The notes under the pieces: generated by a model
Told to the model about the DNA's origin: nothing
The model's input: only the letters and a program-made list of their open reading frames with translations
Databases searched by the model: none
Source of the DNA: a virus
Length of the DNA stretch: 42,306 nt
IMG/VR virus record: IMGVR_UViG_3300048573_000091
Location: 1-42,306 of that record
Strand: one strand, 5' to 3'
Shown here: positions 1 through 6,671 of the stretch, piece after piece
Numbering within the stretch: position 1 is the stretch's first letter
Layout of the letters: the number at the start of each line of letters is the position of its first letter
Made by a program: the position numbers and the translations under genes

Positions 1-339
1 ACAAACAGATGTTTCACCGATCTTGATTTCTTTATAATCATACCATGCTGTAATCAACTTATCTTTTACAAGTCTATCAAGATTTTCTCTACGGTCATGA
101 TTACCTTTAATGAGAATTTTATTGCCGTTTAAACGCTCTGTAAACTTTGCAATATCCTCGTACTTTTTAGCAAATGAATAATCGCCAAGATTATAGCAAA
201 CATCTGCAGGTGTTACGTTTTTATTCCATACGTCAACTAACCATTCTGTGTGGTTTTCTTGTGTTGTTTCTTCACCTCGATTTGTAAGTTCCACAATACG
301 TGAGTGTTGATGGTGTAAATCTGAACAAAATACTTTCAT
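1..339 (-). CDS. Calcineurin-like metallophosphoesterase, partial (C-terminus off the left edge)
   Basis: An open frame runs from an ATG at 339 to the window edge with no stop, giving 113 N-terminal codons. It shows the ordered metal-binding motifs of the calcineurin-like phosphoesterase superfamily: D-x-H in SDLHH (D7, H9), GD at 52-53 (LGDYSFAKK), and GNHD at 79-82. The later histidine motifs lie outside the window. Phage enzymes of this family include lambda-type protein phosphatases and phosphodiesterases; the substrate cannot be read from this part. The ATG overlaps the stop of the upstream gene (ATGA), so it is the last visible gene of an RNA-ligase operon and could act on RNA 2',3' ends or nucleotides, which is inference. 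Confidence 0.85.
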   Translation of the reverse strand, partial: MKVFCSDLHHQHSRIVELTNRGEETTQENHTEWLVDVWNKNVTPADVCYNLGDYSFAKKYEDIAKFTERLNGNKILIKGNHDRRENLDRLVKDKLITAWYDYKEIKIGETSVC

Positions 340-524
340 CGTTTACCTTTCATTTGTCCTTTGAGTTTCAAATACTCTTCGTCTTCTAGCTCTCGCAATC
401 CAACACAAGGTTTGTTAATCTGCTTTTCAGTTGCTCGATTATTCAAACGAATAAGACCGCAGTTATTACAATACACAAACATACCTTTAGCGTGTAGTGT
501 GCGATTAAAATTATGACCTTGCAT
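336..524 (-). CDS. Small protein with one CxxC knuckle, unknown function
   Basis: This 62-residue protein has a single CNNC knuckle near residue 19 and a lone Cys near 40, which could form part of a small zinc site. It is otherwise basic and polar, with no signal or membrane segment. It sits between a 50-residue gene and the metallophosphoesterase and is coupled to the latter by an ATGA overlap. I do not recognise the family. The frame is supported by tight packing in the operon rather than by homology. Confidence 0.6.
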   Translation of the reverse strand: MQGHNFNRTLHAKGMFVYCNNCGLIRLNNRATEKQINKPCVGLRELEDEEYLKLKGQMKGKR

Positions 525-526
525 AA

Positions 527-679
527 TTAAACTCCTATAAAATCTTCAAGAACTACCCTGCGTTGTTGATCGTTCATAGCTAACCATGTTTCTTTATGAA
601 CATTACTTACGATCCTACGAGGTGCATCATACCACATATCTGGCAGCGTATTTGCAATTTCAAAGCCATTTTTGTACAT
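527..679 (-). CDS. Short ORF, unknown function
   Basis: A 50-codon frame fills the gap between the RNA ligase gene and the next gene, starting 4 bases after the ligase stop and ending 2 bases before the downstream ATG. The product begins MYKNGFEIANTLPDMWYDAP and is soluble and mixed-charge. No strong SD precedes the ATG, so it probably relies on translational coupling to the ligase gene. Its fit in the gap is the main evidence. Confidence 0.5.
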   Translation of the reverse strand: MYKNGFEIANTLPDMWYDAPRRIVSNVHKETWLAMNDQQRRVVLEDFIGV

Positions 680-683
680 GATT

Positions 684-1406
684 TCAACATTTTTTTGCTG
701 TCATACGCATCAACTTTTTCTTACCAATATAGTATGGAGTCTTTAGTTTACAGCAGTTGTTGTAATCGTATGAACCATCAGGTAGCATAGGATACATCAT
801 AAAGCCTTCGCCACGATCATGCTTTGCAATCACTAGAGATTGCTCTAGTGTGCATTTAGTTGGTACACTCAAGGGATAAAAATCACCTGTATCTTTCTCA
901 CGCACACCGAGTAGATGCAAACCTTGGCGCTCATGTACAATATGTGGGTCTTGTGGTACTACAACTTCAAATAGAACTGTAGTTTTATCATCAATCATTT
1001 CATCAAACAATTTGTAGTCACGGAACAGTAACTCTTTAACCCACTGAACGTATTGACTTGTAGTTGTACCTGTAGTAGATACAATCAGAGCATCATTGTG
1101 CAGTGTAGCACATCCAAGATACCCGTTAATTTTCTTATACATTTCAACTGGAGTATTCAAAGGTACTTCACTCCAATAATTTCGCTCAAGATAGCTAAAG
1201 CTTTTACGTGGTGCAGCTTGCACGAGTTCTTTTGTAGTGTTATAGTAACAGTGACCTCTGCATTCGAGTAGCTCAGGTACATCATACCATAGATAATCGT
1301 ACATAGCTCTACGATGGTATTTGAACGTAGTGTACTTGCCATCATTTTTCATCGTAGCCAGACCACGATTAACTAAGTTCATTTGTTGGCCGTATGTTAA
1401 TAGCAT
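684..1406 (-). CDS. RNA ligase, T4 Rnl1-like (nucleotidyltransferase core)
   Basis: This is a 240-residue ATP-dependent RNA ligase. Visible features match the T4 RNA ligase 1 family: LLECRG near 47-51, a PRKSFSYLE segment at 66-74, and motif I K92-I-N-G, where the lysine would be adenylated. A motif IIIa-like FEVVVPQDPHIV lies at 147-158, motif IV EGFMM at 200-204, and motif V KLKTPYY at 220-226. T4 Rnl1 is about 374 residues; this protein stops just after motif V and so lacks the C-terminal tRNA-recognition domain. The family seals broken RNA, classically anticodon-nicked tRNA, together with a 5' kinase; a kinase-like gene lies upstream at 2231-2656. A promoter lies about 30 bases upstream and an SD (AGGAG) precedes the ATG. 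Confidence 0.82.
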   Translation of the reverse strand: MLLTYGQQMNLVNRGLATMKNDGKYTTFKYHRRAMYDYLWYDVPELLECRGHCYYNTTKELVQAAPRKSFSYLERNYWSEVPLNTPVEMYKKINGYLGCATLHNDALIVSTTGTTTSQYVQWVKELLFRDYKLFDEMIDDKTTVLFEVVVPQDPHIVHERQGLHLLGVREKDTGDFYPLSVPTKCTLEQSLVIAKHDRGEGFMMYPMLPDGSYDYNNCCKLKTPYYIGKKKLMRMTAKKC

Positions 1407-1437
1407 TTTATTCTCCTGTGGTTTGTATCAAGAACAG

Positions 1438-1465
1438 ATTGTAGCATAACTTTTAGAGATTACAA
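1438..1465 (-). promoter_or_regulatory. Promoter for the RNA ligase operon
   Basis: Read on the minus strand: TTGTAA (1465-1460), 16-base spacer, TACAAT (1443-1438), with TGC directly before the -10 (extended -10). It lies between the terminator of the HNH cassette and the RNA ligase start. It resembles the promoters at 6454-6481 and 10859-10885. Confidence 0.6.
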
Positions 1466-1477
1466 CAAGTAAAGATG

Positions 1478-1508
1478 AAAAAATACCCTAGGAATTAACC
1501 TAGGGTTT
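1478..1508 (-). terminator. Rho-independent terminator of HNH cassette copy 1
   Basis: On the minus strand an 8-bp perfect stem (ACCCTAGG / CCTAGGGT, 6-base loop TTAATT) is followed by an A and a run of T. The stem, loop and T run are identical to the terminator after the second HNH gene at 10820-10849. Confidence 0.85.
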
Positions 1509-1512
1509 GTGC

Positions 1513-2097
1513 TTAGTCTAATAATTTGTTATGTTTACTTAAATTTTCTTTTGCAGTTATGACTTGCAGGTTCCAAGGAACATGTAAACCACACACGTTT
1601 TCACCTTGCAGTGGTACAATATGATCCACATGGTATTGTTCACCAGTTAGTAATGTTAACTCTTGTGCTTCTTTATAAAAGTTTCCAATGACCTTTAAAT
1701 CTTCTTTAGTTAACCAAGAAGGTCTAGCTTTTAATTTTCTTGCTTTACGTTCAGCACTTTTAGCATTAATTTTATCTTTGTTATTTTTACGATATTTTTT
1801 CTTATACTCTTTCATATAAACTGAAATTTTCTCTTTATTAGCTTCTCTATAAAGTTTTGCTTTCAATTTTAAAGTTTGTTCGTTGACTTCTTTGTAATGT
1901 TGTCTAACTTCTTTACGTCTTTCTCTAGTTCGTTCAGAATATAATCTCTGATTAATTGAAATTCTATCTTTATTCAGTTGTTGATACTCTTTGACACAAG
2001 TCTTACAGTAACTACAATATCCATCCCTAGAGTTTTTATCTTTGCTGAACCCACTAAATAATTTTTCTTGTTTACACTTACCGCATTTTTTATACAT
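1513..2097 (-). CDS. HNH homing endonuclease with zinc knuckle and 15-residue repeats
   Basis: This 194-residue protein has an N-terminal zinc-knuckle pair (CGKCKQEK at 5-12 and CSYCKTC around 28-34). About five approximate 15-residue units follow (Y-x-x-x-N-K-[DE]-[KR]-I pattern, about 39-115). The C-terminal HNH domain reads YHVDHIVPL, then [11 protein letters not shown] and N-L-S-K-HNK. The first H of VDH is the likely general base and the later Asn/His complete the metal site. It cuts double-stranded DNA in known relatives. It is a diverged copy of the protein at 10103-10813, with fewer repeats, and has its own promoter and terminator. Confidence 0.88.
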   Translation of the reverse strand: MYKKCGKCKQEKLFSGFSKDKNSRDGYCSYCKTCVKEYQQLNKDRISINQRLYSERTRERRKEVRQHYKEVNEQTLKLKAKLYREANKEKISVYMKEYKKKYRKNNKDKINAKSAERKARKLKARPSWLTKEDLKVIGNFYKEAQELTLLTGEQYHVDHIVPLQGENVCGLHVPWNLQVITAKENLSKHNKLLD

Positions 2098-2133
2098 ACT
2101 TGATTCCCGTCAAACACCCGTAAAATACAAAGC

Positions 2134-2158
2134 AAAAAGCAGCCACGGGAAGCTGCTC
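2134..2158 (-). terminator. Leader terminator hairpin upstream of HNH copy 1
   Basis: On the minus strand, AGCAGC / GCTGCT arms with loop TTCCCGTG are followed by TTTTTGC. The hairpin sits between the promoter and the start codon, so it would attenuate the HNH gene. The loop contains TTCCCGT, complementary to ACGGGAA just upstream of the ATG. The same arrangement is found at 10039-10065. Confidence 0.75.
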
Positions 2159-2198
2159 TTATCGTTAAGGATTATAACTTCTCAACTATTGCCTTATA

Positions 2199-2227
2199 AT
2201 TATAACAGAGGTTATTTAGAAAATCAA
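2199..2227 (-). promoter_or_regulatory. Sigma70 promoter of HNH cassette copy 1
   Basis: On the minus strand TTGATT (2227-2222), 17-base spacer, TATAAT (2204-2199): a perfect -10 at ideal spacing. It is the counterpart of 9972-10000. Confidence 0.8.
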
Positions 2228-2230
2228 GTG

Positions 2231-2656
2231 CTACAATTGAATGCTAAACTTTTTTTTCATTTCCTCGACTTTACTATCAGGACAACCATGAATATTTCTG
2301 TTACCATGATAATTCTCTACTACCAAGCTAACAAAATTAGCACCAGCAAGCATGGCAGTGTCCATATACCTTTGAACTTCCCACTCGGTTACACTAGTGT
2401 TTGATACAGAAACGTTCATACCTTGCTCTAAGAAATGCATAGCAGTGGATTGACACCACTCATGTGCATCTTTTAATTTTGCAGGATCAAAGTTGTAATC
2501 AAAAGAATTTGTATCTTTATTATAACTCGTAAAGAAATCATCAGCTTCCAAGTTAATCAAAGTCAATGCATATTGATTAAGTAAGTTTGCAAACGTTGAT
2601 TTGCCGCTGCCCGGAAGGCCCCTTATCAGGAATAGCGTAGGTTTTTCTTTATTCAT
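2231..2656 (-). CDS. P-loop polynucleotide kinase-like protein (N4BP2-type kinase domain)
   Basis: This 141-residue protein starts almost directly with a Walker A motif, GLPGSGKST (about 13-21). It then has LEADDFF (about 36-42), an AHEWCQ helix, VSNTSVTEWEVQRY (about 83-96) and a C-terminal HGCPDSKVEEMKKKF lid. This order is typical of the 5'-polynucleotide-kinase-like family that includes the N4BP2 kinase domain and resembles the kinase half of T4 Pnk. There is no phosphatase domain, unlike T4 Pnk. Its neighbour two genes on is an RNA ligase, so a role phosphorylating broken RNA 5' ends before sealing is a reasonable inference. The ATG directly follows the upstream gene's stop. Confidence 0.78.
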   Translation of the reverse strand: MNKEKPTLFLIRGLPGSGKSTFANLLNQYALTLINLEADDFFTSYNKDTNSFDYNFDPAKLKDAHEWCQSTAMHFLEQGMNVSVSNTSVTEWEVQRYMDTAMLAGANFVSLVVENYHGNRNIHGCPDSKVEEMKKKFSIQL

Positions 2657-2827
2657 TTAACATCTCTCCAATAGTTCTTTATGTCGAGTAAAAATATCTT
2701 TCATATGCTGATCTAACTTTCGTTGAGCCGCAGGGCGATCTTTTGTTTCTTTCTGCCAAGCTTCCCATAGCTCAAGAGCAGTAGAACCCCTCATGAGGTA
2801 CAATCCTTTATAGAAAACTGGTTCCAT
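2657..2827 (-). CDS. Small charged protein, unknown function
   Basis: This is 56 residues from the ATG at 2827, which has a good SD (GGAG, 6 bases upstream). The frame stays open further upstream but without a supported start. The product is helical-looking and rich in K, E and R with no motif I recognise. It ends directly before the kinase start codon. Confidence 0.65.
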   Translation of the reverse strand: MEPVFYKGLYLMRGSTALELWEAWQKETKDRPAAQRKLDQHMKDIFTRHKELLERC

Positions 2828-2828
2828 T

Positions 2829-3044
2829 TTAATCTCCACAGAGGATAACAATAATCTTACCGAATACATGTGGGCAGTCTTTGTACTTTTCATCCGTGAA
2901 GTCATGCACATCACAGTACTCAATACTCACAGGACGATATGTCATATATGTCTGATAATTTTTACTTTCTTCAACACCGCACTCAACTTCAGCATCTTGC
3001 GGCAGAGTCTTCATCCATTCAATCATTTGTGCTACAGTTGTCAT
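2829..3044 (-). CDS. Small phage protein, unknown function
   Basis: This is 71 residues starting MTTVAQMIEWMKTLPQDAEV. The ATG at 3044 overlaps the preceding stop (ATGA) and has GGTGG upstream; a TTG 12 bases earlier is less likely. The N-terminal helix followed by P-x-D-A-x-V resembles a small family common in phages (M.TV..LI..L...P.DA.V), for which I know no function. Confidence 0.7.
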   Translation of the reverse strand: MTTVAQMIEWMKTLPQDAEVECGVEESKNYQTYMTYRPVSIEYCDVHDFTDEKYKDCPHVFGKIIVILCGD

Positions 3045-3250
3045 TTTATCCACCAATGTAATAGTCCAAACAAATAGATAGCTGCAGAAGCAGCCTCCAC
3101 TAGAATCAAAGCTTTGTCTTTGTAGTTAAAACCTACGATACACCAGAGTATACCACCGATTGCCCCAAATATTAGATTCAAAGGAAAAATATTTAGTGCA
3201 GTCAGCATCATACCGATCATGTAGAAGATTGTACCAGACCAACGTAGCAT
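3041..3250 (-). CDS. Small integral membrane protein
   Basis: This is 69 residues with two to three hydrophobic segments (about 5-22, 26-41 and 48-64) separated by a short FNYKDKA loop. The N-terminus LRWSGTIFYMIGMMLTALNIFPLN is typical of a family of small phage inner-membrane proteins of unknown role. The start overlaps the upstream stop by one base (TAATG). Confidence 0.7.
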   Translation of the reverse strand: MLRWSGTIFYMIGMMLTALNIFPLNLIFGAIGGILWCIVGFNYKDKALILVEAASAAIYLFGLLHWWIK

Positions 3251-3549
3251 TAGTCTACAATCTCTGTTGATACTTCAGTACTAATTGTATAGTACATAAT
3301 AACACCATCTTTCCACTCCTGACCGTAGTCGTACTCTACAGCACCAACACCTTCAATAAAATTACGTTCACTTCGCGTAATACAAGCAGATGCAAACTCT
3401 ACAATTTCTTCAATGCTATCTACACCAAAGATGCATTCGCTGAATTCTTTGATTAATTGTGTAATATCTACATTCGGATTAATACGAATTGTTACTTCTG
3501 ATTCTATAACTACTGCTGTTTTATATGTTTTTTCAATCTTCTCGTTCAT
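3250..3549 (-). CDS. Hypothetical protein
   Basis: A 99-residue acidic soluble protein with alternating beta-type (AVVIESEVTIRI) and helical segments. No motif is recognised. It overlaps the upstream gene by 17 bases, as expected in this compact operon. Confidence 0.65.
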   Translation of the reverse strand: MNEKIEKTYKTAVVIESEVTIRINPNVDITQLIKEFSECIFGVDSIEEIVEFASACITRSERNFIEGVGAVEYDYGQEWKDGVIMYYTISTEVSTEIVD

Positions 3550-3763
3550 ACTTGACCCTTTCTTTTAACATAGCTTCTGCCATTGTATAAGACCATTCGG
3601 CAATACCGGGACGATTAGTATCATCACTTCGTGCGAGACAAGCTTGCATTGCTAGACCTGCGAAATGATCAAGTAAAGTCATACCTTCATGTTGCCAATG
3701 AAGGACATTACCTTGACCATCATACTCGAAATTTTGTGTTGGATATGCACGTTGATTTTTCAT
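3533..3763 (-). CDS. Hypothetical phage protein
   Basis: A 76-residue protein with GMTLLDHFAGLAMQACL in the middle and EWSYTMAEAMLKER near the end. This pairing recurs in short phage and prophage proteins of unknown function. There are no catalytic motifs. The start lies directly after the upstream stop. Confidence 0.7.
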   Translation of the reverse strand: MKNQRAYPTQNFEYDGQGNVLHWQHEGMTLLDHFAGLAMQACLARSDDTNRPGIAEWSYTMAEAMLKERVKYERED

Positions 3764-4063
3764 TTAGATAACCTCAGCTTTTACCAGCGTATTACCGTCT
3801 TCTGACCATGTGAGGCGAAGGTTTTTAGTCTTCACACCTGAGCTATAGGTAATATGAGAACCTGCATTAAGCGGATCGCGTTGAATACACGTAGTAGTTA
3901 CAATATCTTTTGGTTTAATGCGGTATTTATAAACACCCCCTACACCAATCGTATCATAACTAATAAATTCAGCACAGTCTTTCCATCCAGTTCCCATGTT
4001 AATTTGAATAGTCTCACCATTAATCCAAGCAATCAATACGTCTTTTTGATCTTTCAATGCCAT
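3764..4063 (-). CDS. Hypothetical phage protein
   Basis: A 99-residue protein with a WINGETIQ...GW.D segment and a YRIKP block near residue 49, a layout I associate with small beta-rich phage proteins of unknown function. There is no signal or membrane segment. An SD (AAGGAG) lies in the 11-base gap upstream. Confidence 0.65.
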   Translation of the reverse strand: MALKDQKDVLIAWINGETIQINMGTGWKDCAEFISYDTIGVGGVYKYRIKPKDIVTTTCIQRDPLNAGSHITYSSGVKTKNLRLTWSEDGNTLVKAEVI

Positions 4064-4074
4064 TTCAGTTCTCC

Positions 4075-4566
4075 TTAAAGTTCATCATACAATTGTACCA
4101 CTACATTTGATTCCTGCAGTAGTTTAACACCAGAATCATCTCTGTACTGTTGTAGATATACCACACGCTTAACTCCAGCTTGTAGCATCATAGCCGCGCA
4201 TTGTACACAAGGTGAAAGTGTAACATAAACAGTAGCGTCTACACAACTTACACCTTCACGAGCAGCTTTCATAATGCAGTTAAGTTCTGCGTGAATGACT
4301 TCTGGTTTTGTGACTAACTTGCAGCGATAACCACGAGAATCCGTAAATGGAAATACTGCATCAAAATCACCAGCATACTCGTTCGGATAAATACGATCTT
4401 CGCATTCATTAGGGCGACCCACAGCGGTGCCGTTTACGCCCCCAAGGATAACCCCGTTGTTCGTAACAAGACAAGCCCCAACTTGCGCTCTTTTAGCTTT
4501 TGATAACTTAGCATAAAGTACAGCAGTACCCATGTAAAGATCATCTGTTTGTTTTGGTGTTGCCAT
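4075..4566 (-). CDS. Deoxycytidylate deaminase-like protein
   Basis: A 163-residue zinc-dependent deaminase fold. The catalytic H-A-E lies in VIHAELNCI (about 89-97) and the metal-binding P-C-x-x-C in TLSPCVQCAAMM (about 115-126). Expected reaction for the family: dCMP to dUMP, feeding dTMP synthesis. The gene is separated from a second, shorter deaminase (5360-5704) by an HNH endonuclease gene and a hypothetical gene. The ATG overlaps the HNH stop (TAATG), so it depends on the same transcript. Riboflavin-type or tRNA deaminase activity cannot be excluded. Confidence 0.85.
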   Translation of the reverse strand: MATPKQTDDLYMGTAVLYAKLSKAKRAQVGACLVTNNGVILGGVNGTAVGRPNECEDRIYPNEYAGDFDAVFPFTDSRGYRCKLVTKPEVIHAELNCIMKAAREGVSCVDATVYVTLSPCVQCAAMMLQAGVKRVVYLQQYRDDSGVKLLQESNVVVQLYDEL

Positions 4567-5087
4567 TACTTACCATGCCTTTCTGTATATATGCAATTAA
4601 TTTTTATCATTTCATCACGATATTCTGCAGCTTCTTCAAATGTTTTAAAGCTTTTTGTTTTCTGTTTACCGTTTACATTCCACTGTGCTCTCCAACTATT
4701 GTTACGAAAATATACACCAGTTTTTCCACTGGTATTATTAAGTTGCATAGCATGATTTGAATTATTTACAAGTTGTGTGGTCAATCTCATGTTTGACAAA
4801 ATATTGTTAAGAGCATTACTATCAATGTGATCAATAATTAAATCACTAGGAATACTTCCAAAATGTAAATACCAGATAATTCGATGAACAAGATAAGCTT
4901 TTGATTTAACCTTTACGATCCAAACTTTATTGTTTCTGATAGTACCGGCAATATCATTTGCAAATCTTTTGTTCGGACCATTACAAGTATTACCCTGTTT
5001 GTATCTTAAACCCGAAAGACTGGTTTCATCGTAGTAGAACAATTCTTTAAATATGTCTTGATTATAATCTAGTGTTACTATACACAT
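4566..5087 (-). CDS. HNH homing endonuclease (with AP2-like C-terminal DNA-binding region)
   Basis: A 173-residue protein. Residues about 1-60 hold a YYDETSLSGLRYK segment typical of the N-terminus of these nucleases. The HNH core follows as VHRIIWYLHFG, then IDHIDSNALNN (about 97-107) and LSNMRLTTQLVNNSN. The C-terminus (NNTSGKTGVYFRNNSWRAQW, then K-S-F-K-T-F-E-E-A) matches AP2-like or NUMOD DNA-binding segments. It lies between two deaminase genes, a typical insertion site beside a nucleotide-metabolism gene. Confidence 0.88.
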   Translation of the reverse strand: MCIVTLDYNQDIFKELFYYDETSLSGLRYKQGNTCNGPNKRFANDIAGTIRNNKVWIVKVKSKAYLVHRIIWYLHFGSIPSDLIIDHIDSNALNNILSNMRLTTQLVNNSNHAMQLNNTSGKTGVYFRNNSWRAQWNVNGKQKTKSFKTFEEAAEYRDEMIKINCIYTERHGK

Positions 5088-5097
5088 TTAATTTTCT

Positions 5098-5373
5098 TTA
5101 GCCATGAATCACTTTCATTTTAACTTTAGGTTTCTTCTTTGGATCAATCCATACTTTATCGCGTAATGCAACAGCCTGTGCCAATGAGTTGCACATACAA
5201 TATTGATTTACGTACTCCCATAGAAGCCACCAATACGGTTCTTCATTGCAAAAAGTTTGCGTTTCTTTATATTCCCAAAATAAAATAGTTCTACGTCTGA
5301 CCAGATATTTATCTCCAAATTGAACAACATGTGCTTTAAACGGATTATAAAAATTAAATTTAAACAACTTCAT
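5098..5373 (-). CDS. Hypothetical protein, aromatic-rich
   Basis: A 91-residue basic protein unusually rich in Trp, Tyr and Phe (FWEYKETQTF, YWWLLWEYVNQY), with a lysine-rich tail DPKKKPKVKMK. There is no clear transmembrane helix. It overlaps the end of the shorter deaminase by 14 bases. Function unknown. Confidence 0.6.
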   Translation of the reverse strand: MKLFKFNFYNPFKAHVVQFGDKYLVRRRTILFWEYKETQTFCNEEPYWWLLWEYVNQYCMCNSLAQAVALRDKVWIDPKKKPKVKMKVIHG

Positions 5374-5704
5374 ATTCTTTTACTCCTTCTTCAGATGTAT
5401 AACGAACAATTTTTACACCAAAACCCTTGAGCATAGCTTGGCAAGTTGGGCATGGTTTAGCCGTAGCCATTGTACCATCATTGTGAAACCGCTGAACAAA
5501 AACGCTATGAATATTTTTGCGACCTGATGCAAGAACAGCAGAAAGTTCAGCATGCACTTTATCTTTTTGTTCTGATTCACCTGCAATGATAGCAAAGTGC
5601 TTGGCAAGAGGATGAGACTTTGAGTAGTCATTTACACCTGTACCTAGCACTTTACCTTTTTTATCAAAGCAAGTTGCAATAACTTCATAGCGTTTGCGTG
5701 TCAA
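5360..5704 (-). CDS. Cytidine/dCMP deaminase-fold protein, TTG start
   Basis: A short (114-residue) deaminase-fold protein with HAELSAVLASG (catalytic H-A-E) and KPCPTCQAMLKGFG (P-C-x-x-C). Every plausible start is TTG: the one at 5704 follows the upstream stop by one base and has GGGG about 9 bases before it, while another at 5725 is in frame but overlaps the upstream gene. Two deaminase genes in one operon suggest either different substrates or an acquired paralogue. This one lacks the insert between zinc motifs expected of a full dCMP deaminase. Confidence 0.75.
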   Translation of the reverse strand: MTRKRYEVIATCFDKKGKVLGTGVNDYSKSHPLAKHFAIIAGESEQKDKVHAELSAVLASGRKNIHSVFVQRFHNDGTMATAKPCPTCQAMLKGFGVKIVRYTSEEGVKEYEVV

Positions 5705-5705
5705 C

Positions 5706-5960
5706 TTAATTACCCCAAGTTTCAATATATTCCAACCACTTTTGCATCTCCTTAGCAGTACGCAAAGAACCTTCTGCTTCGATCATACCAACACAGAGGC
5801 CGTCTGCTTTCATTTGATCATATAACTCTTGCGACCTGCGCAACATAAGACCAATTTCATTCTTTAATGATTCGTATTTTTCAAGTAACTCTTCACTTAC
5901 TGCACTTGATGGTTTTTGAATGTAGTATGTGACACCGTTTACAACAATTGAATCGTTCAT
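5706..5960 (-). CDS. Coiled-coil protein, unknown function
   Basis: An 84-residue protein with a long charged helix (about 21-52, SEELLEKYESLKNEIGLML) that would form a coiled coil. It resembles small phage proteins without assigned roles. An SD-like AAAGG lies in the 14-base gap to the gene upstream. Confidence 0.65.
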   Translation of the reverse strand: MNDSIVVNGVTYYIQKPSSAVSEELLEKYESLKNEIGLMLRRSQELYDQMKADGLCVGMIEAEGSLRTAKEMQKWLEYIETWGN

Positions 5961-5974
5961 TTAATTACCTTTCA

Positions 5975-6418
5975 TTACAGTTTACGAGCCTGTTTAAGTT
6001 TGTGTTGAATACCTGCAAGTACTTTGTGTTGACGCTTGAGCTTACGTTGCTGGTTACGGTAGCAATTCATCATATTAAAGTAAGTTTCACTATCTTTATC
6101 ATCAGGGTTACTCTTGTGCCAGAGTTGATCGATGCGACCCTTCAGAAATTCTAGTGCATCTTCATCTGCAGACAGTACCGCAGAAAGACCTTGCGTAAGT
6201 GTCTGCAGTTCTTCTGTGGTAAACGACACAGCACGATGTGTGTGAGCATATGATGTCAAAAACTGCTGCAACTTATTGCTCATTAGCACAGACTCTTGCA
6301 AAGGTTTACCTTGCATTGCTTTCTCACAGCGTTCCCATACAATTTCTGCAATTGCAAGTTCACCATCCTCTAACCCCAAGCGTTCCACCATAGAAGCAAA
6401 TTCAGGTTTCAAGATCAT
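5975..6418 (-). CDS. Hypothetical protein, first gene of the leftward operon
   Basis: A 147-residue, mainly helical protein with a strongly basic C-terminus (YRNQQRKLKRQHKVL). It is promoter-proximal, with SD GAAAGGA and a promoter 36 bases upstream. The basic tail might bind nucleic acid, but no motif supports a specific role. Confidence 0.7.
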   Translation of the reverse strand: MILKPEFASMVERLGLEDGELAIAEIVWERCEKAMQGKPLQESVLMSNKLQQFLTSYAHTHRAVSFTTEELQTLTQGLSAVLSADEDALEFLKGRIDQLWHKSNPDDKDSETYFNMMNCYRNQQRKLKRQHKVLAGIQHKLKQARKL

Positions 6419-6453
6419 GTTAAGTTCCTTTCGGTTTCGTTGTTGAAGCCTCT

Positions 6454-6481
6454 ACTGTAGCACAAGAATTTAGCTTTGCAA
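6454..6481 (-). promoter_or_regulatory. Leftward promoter of the 6418-to-2231 operon
   Basis: On the minus strand TTGCAA (6481-6476), 16-base spacer, TACAGT (6459-6454), with TGTGC immediately before the -10. It shares the form of the promoters at 1438-1465 and 10859-10885. Confidence 0.6.
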
Positions 6482-6518
6482 CAACTTATGCAAATAAATT
6501 TTATTTTGCACAAAGTAC

Positions 6519-6546
6519 TTGACAAGATTTGAACTTGAGCTACAAT
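6519..6546 (+). promoter_or_regulatory. Rightward promoter of the early operon
   Basis: TTGACA (6519-6524), 16-base spacer, TACAAT (6541-6546). The -35 is a perfect consensus. Transcription would start near 6553 and give a leader of about 175 bases that carries the repeat cluster. Confidence 0.7.
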
Positions 6547-6597
6547 CCCAAACGGGGCAAGGGGCGAAGGATACGACAGGAACTCGACGAGGAACTC

Positions 6598-6671
6598 AAC
6601 TTCAGAATCTAACTTCAGTTACAATACTGAAGTTAATAACTGAAGTTATAACATGAGTTTAACTTCAGTTA
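6598..6671 (+). repeat. Cluster of five TAACTTCAGTTA-type near-palindromes
   Basis: Full 12-base units lie at 6610-6621 and 6660-6671 (TAACTTCAGTTA) and, inverted, at 6637-6648 (TAACTGAAGTTA). Shorter versions are at 6598-6605 (AACTTCAG) and 6626-6635 (ACTGAAGTTA). Each full unit is itself palindromic (TAACT and AGTTA arms around a 2-base centre), as for a dimeric DNA-binding protein. They lie downstream of the rightward promoter. Confidence 0.85.

Larger units (their letters stand above)
1478..2227 (-). mobile_element. HNH homing-endonuclease cassette, copy 1
   Basis: This is a self-contained unit read leftward: sigma70 promoter (2227-2199), leader terminator hairpin (2158-2134), HNH ORF (2097-1513), terminator (1508-1478). 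The same four parts in the same order, with closely similar non-coding sequence, occur in the opposite orientation at 9972-10849. The unit lies between the kinase and RNA ligase genes. I see no terminal inverted repeats or transposase, so movement would be by homing or recombination. Confidence 0.7.
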
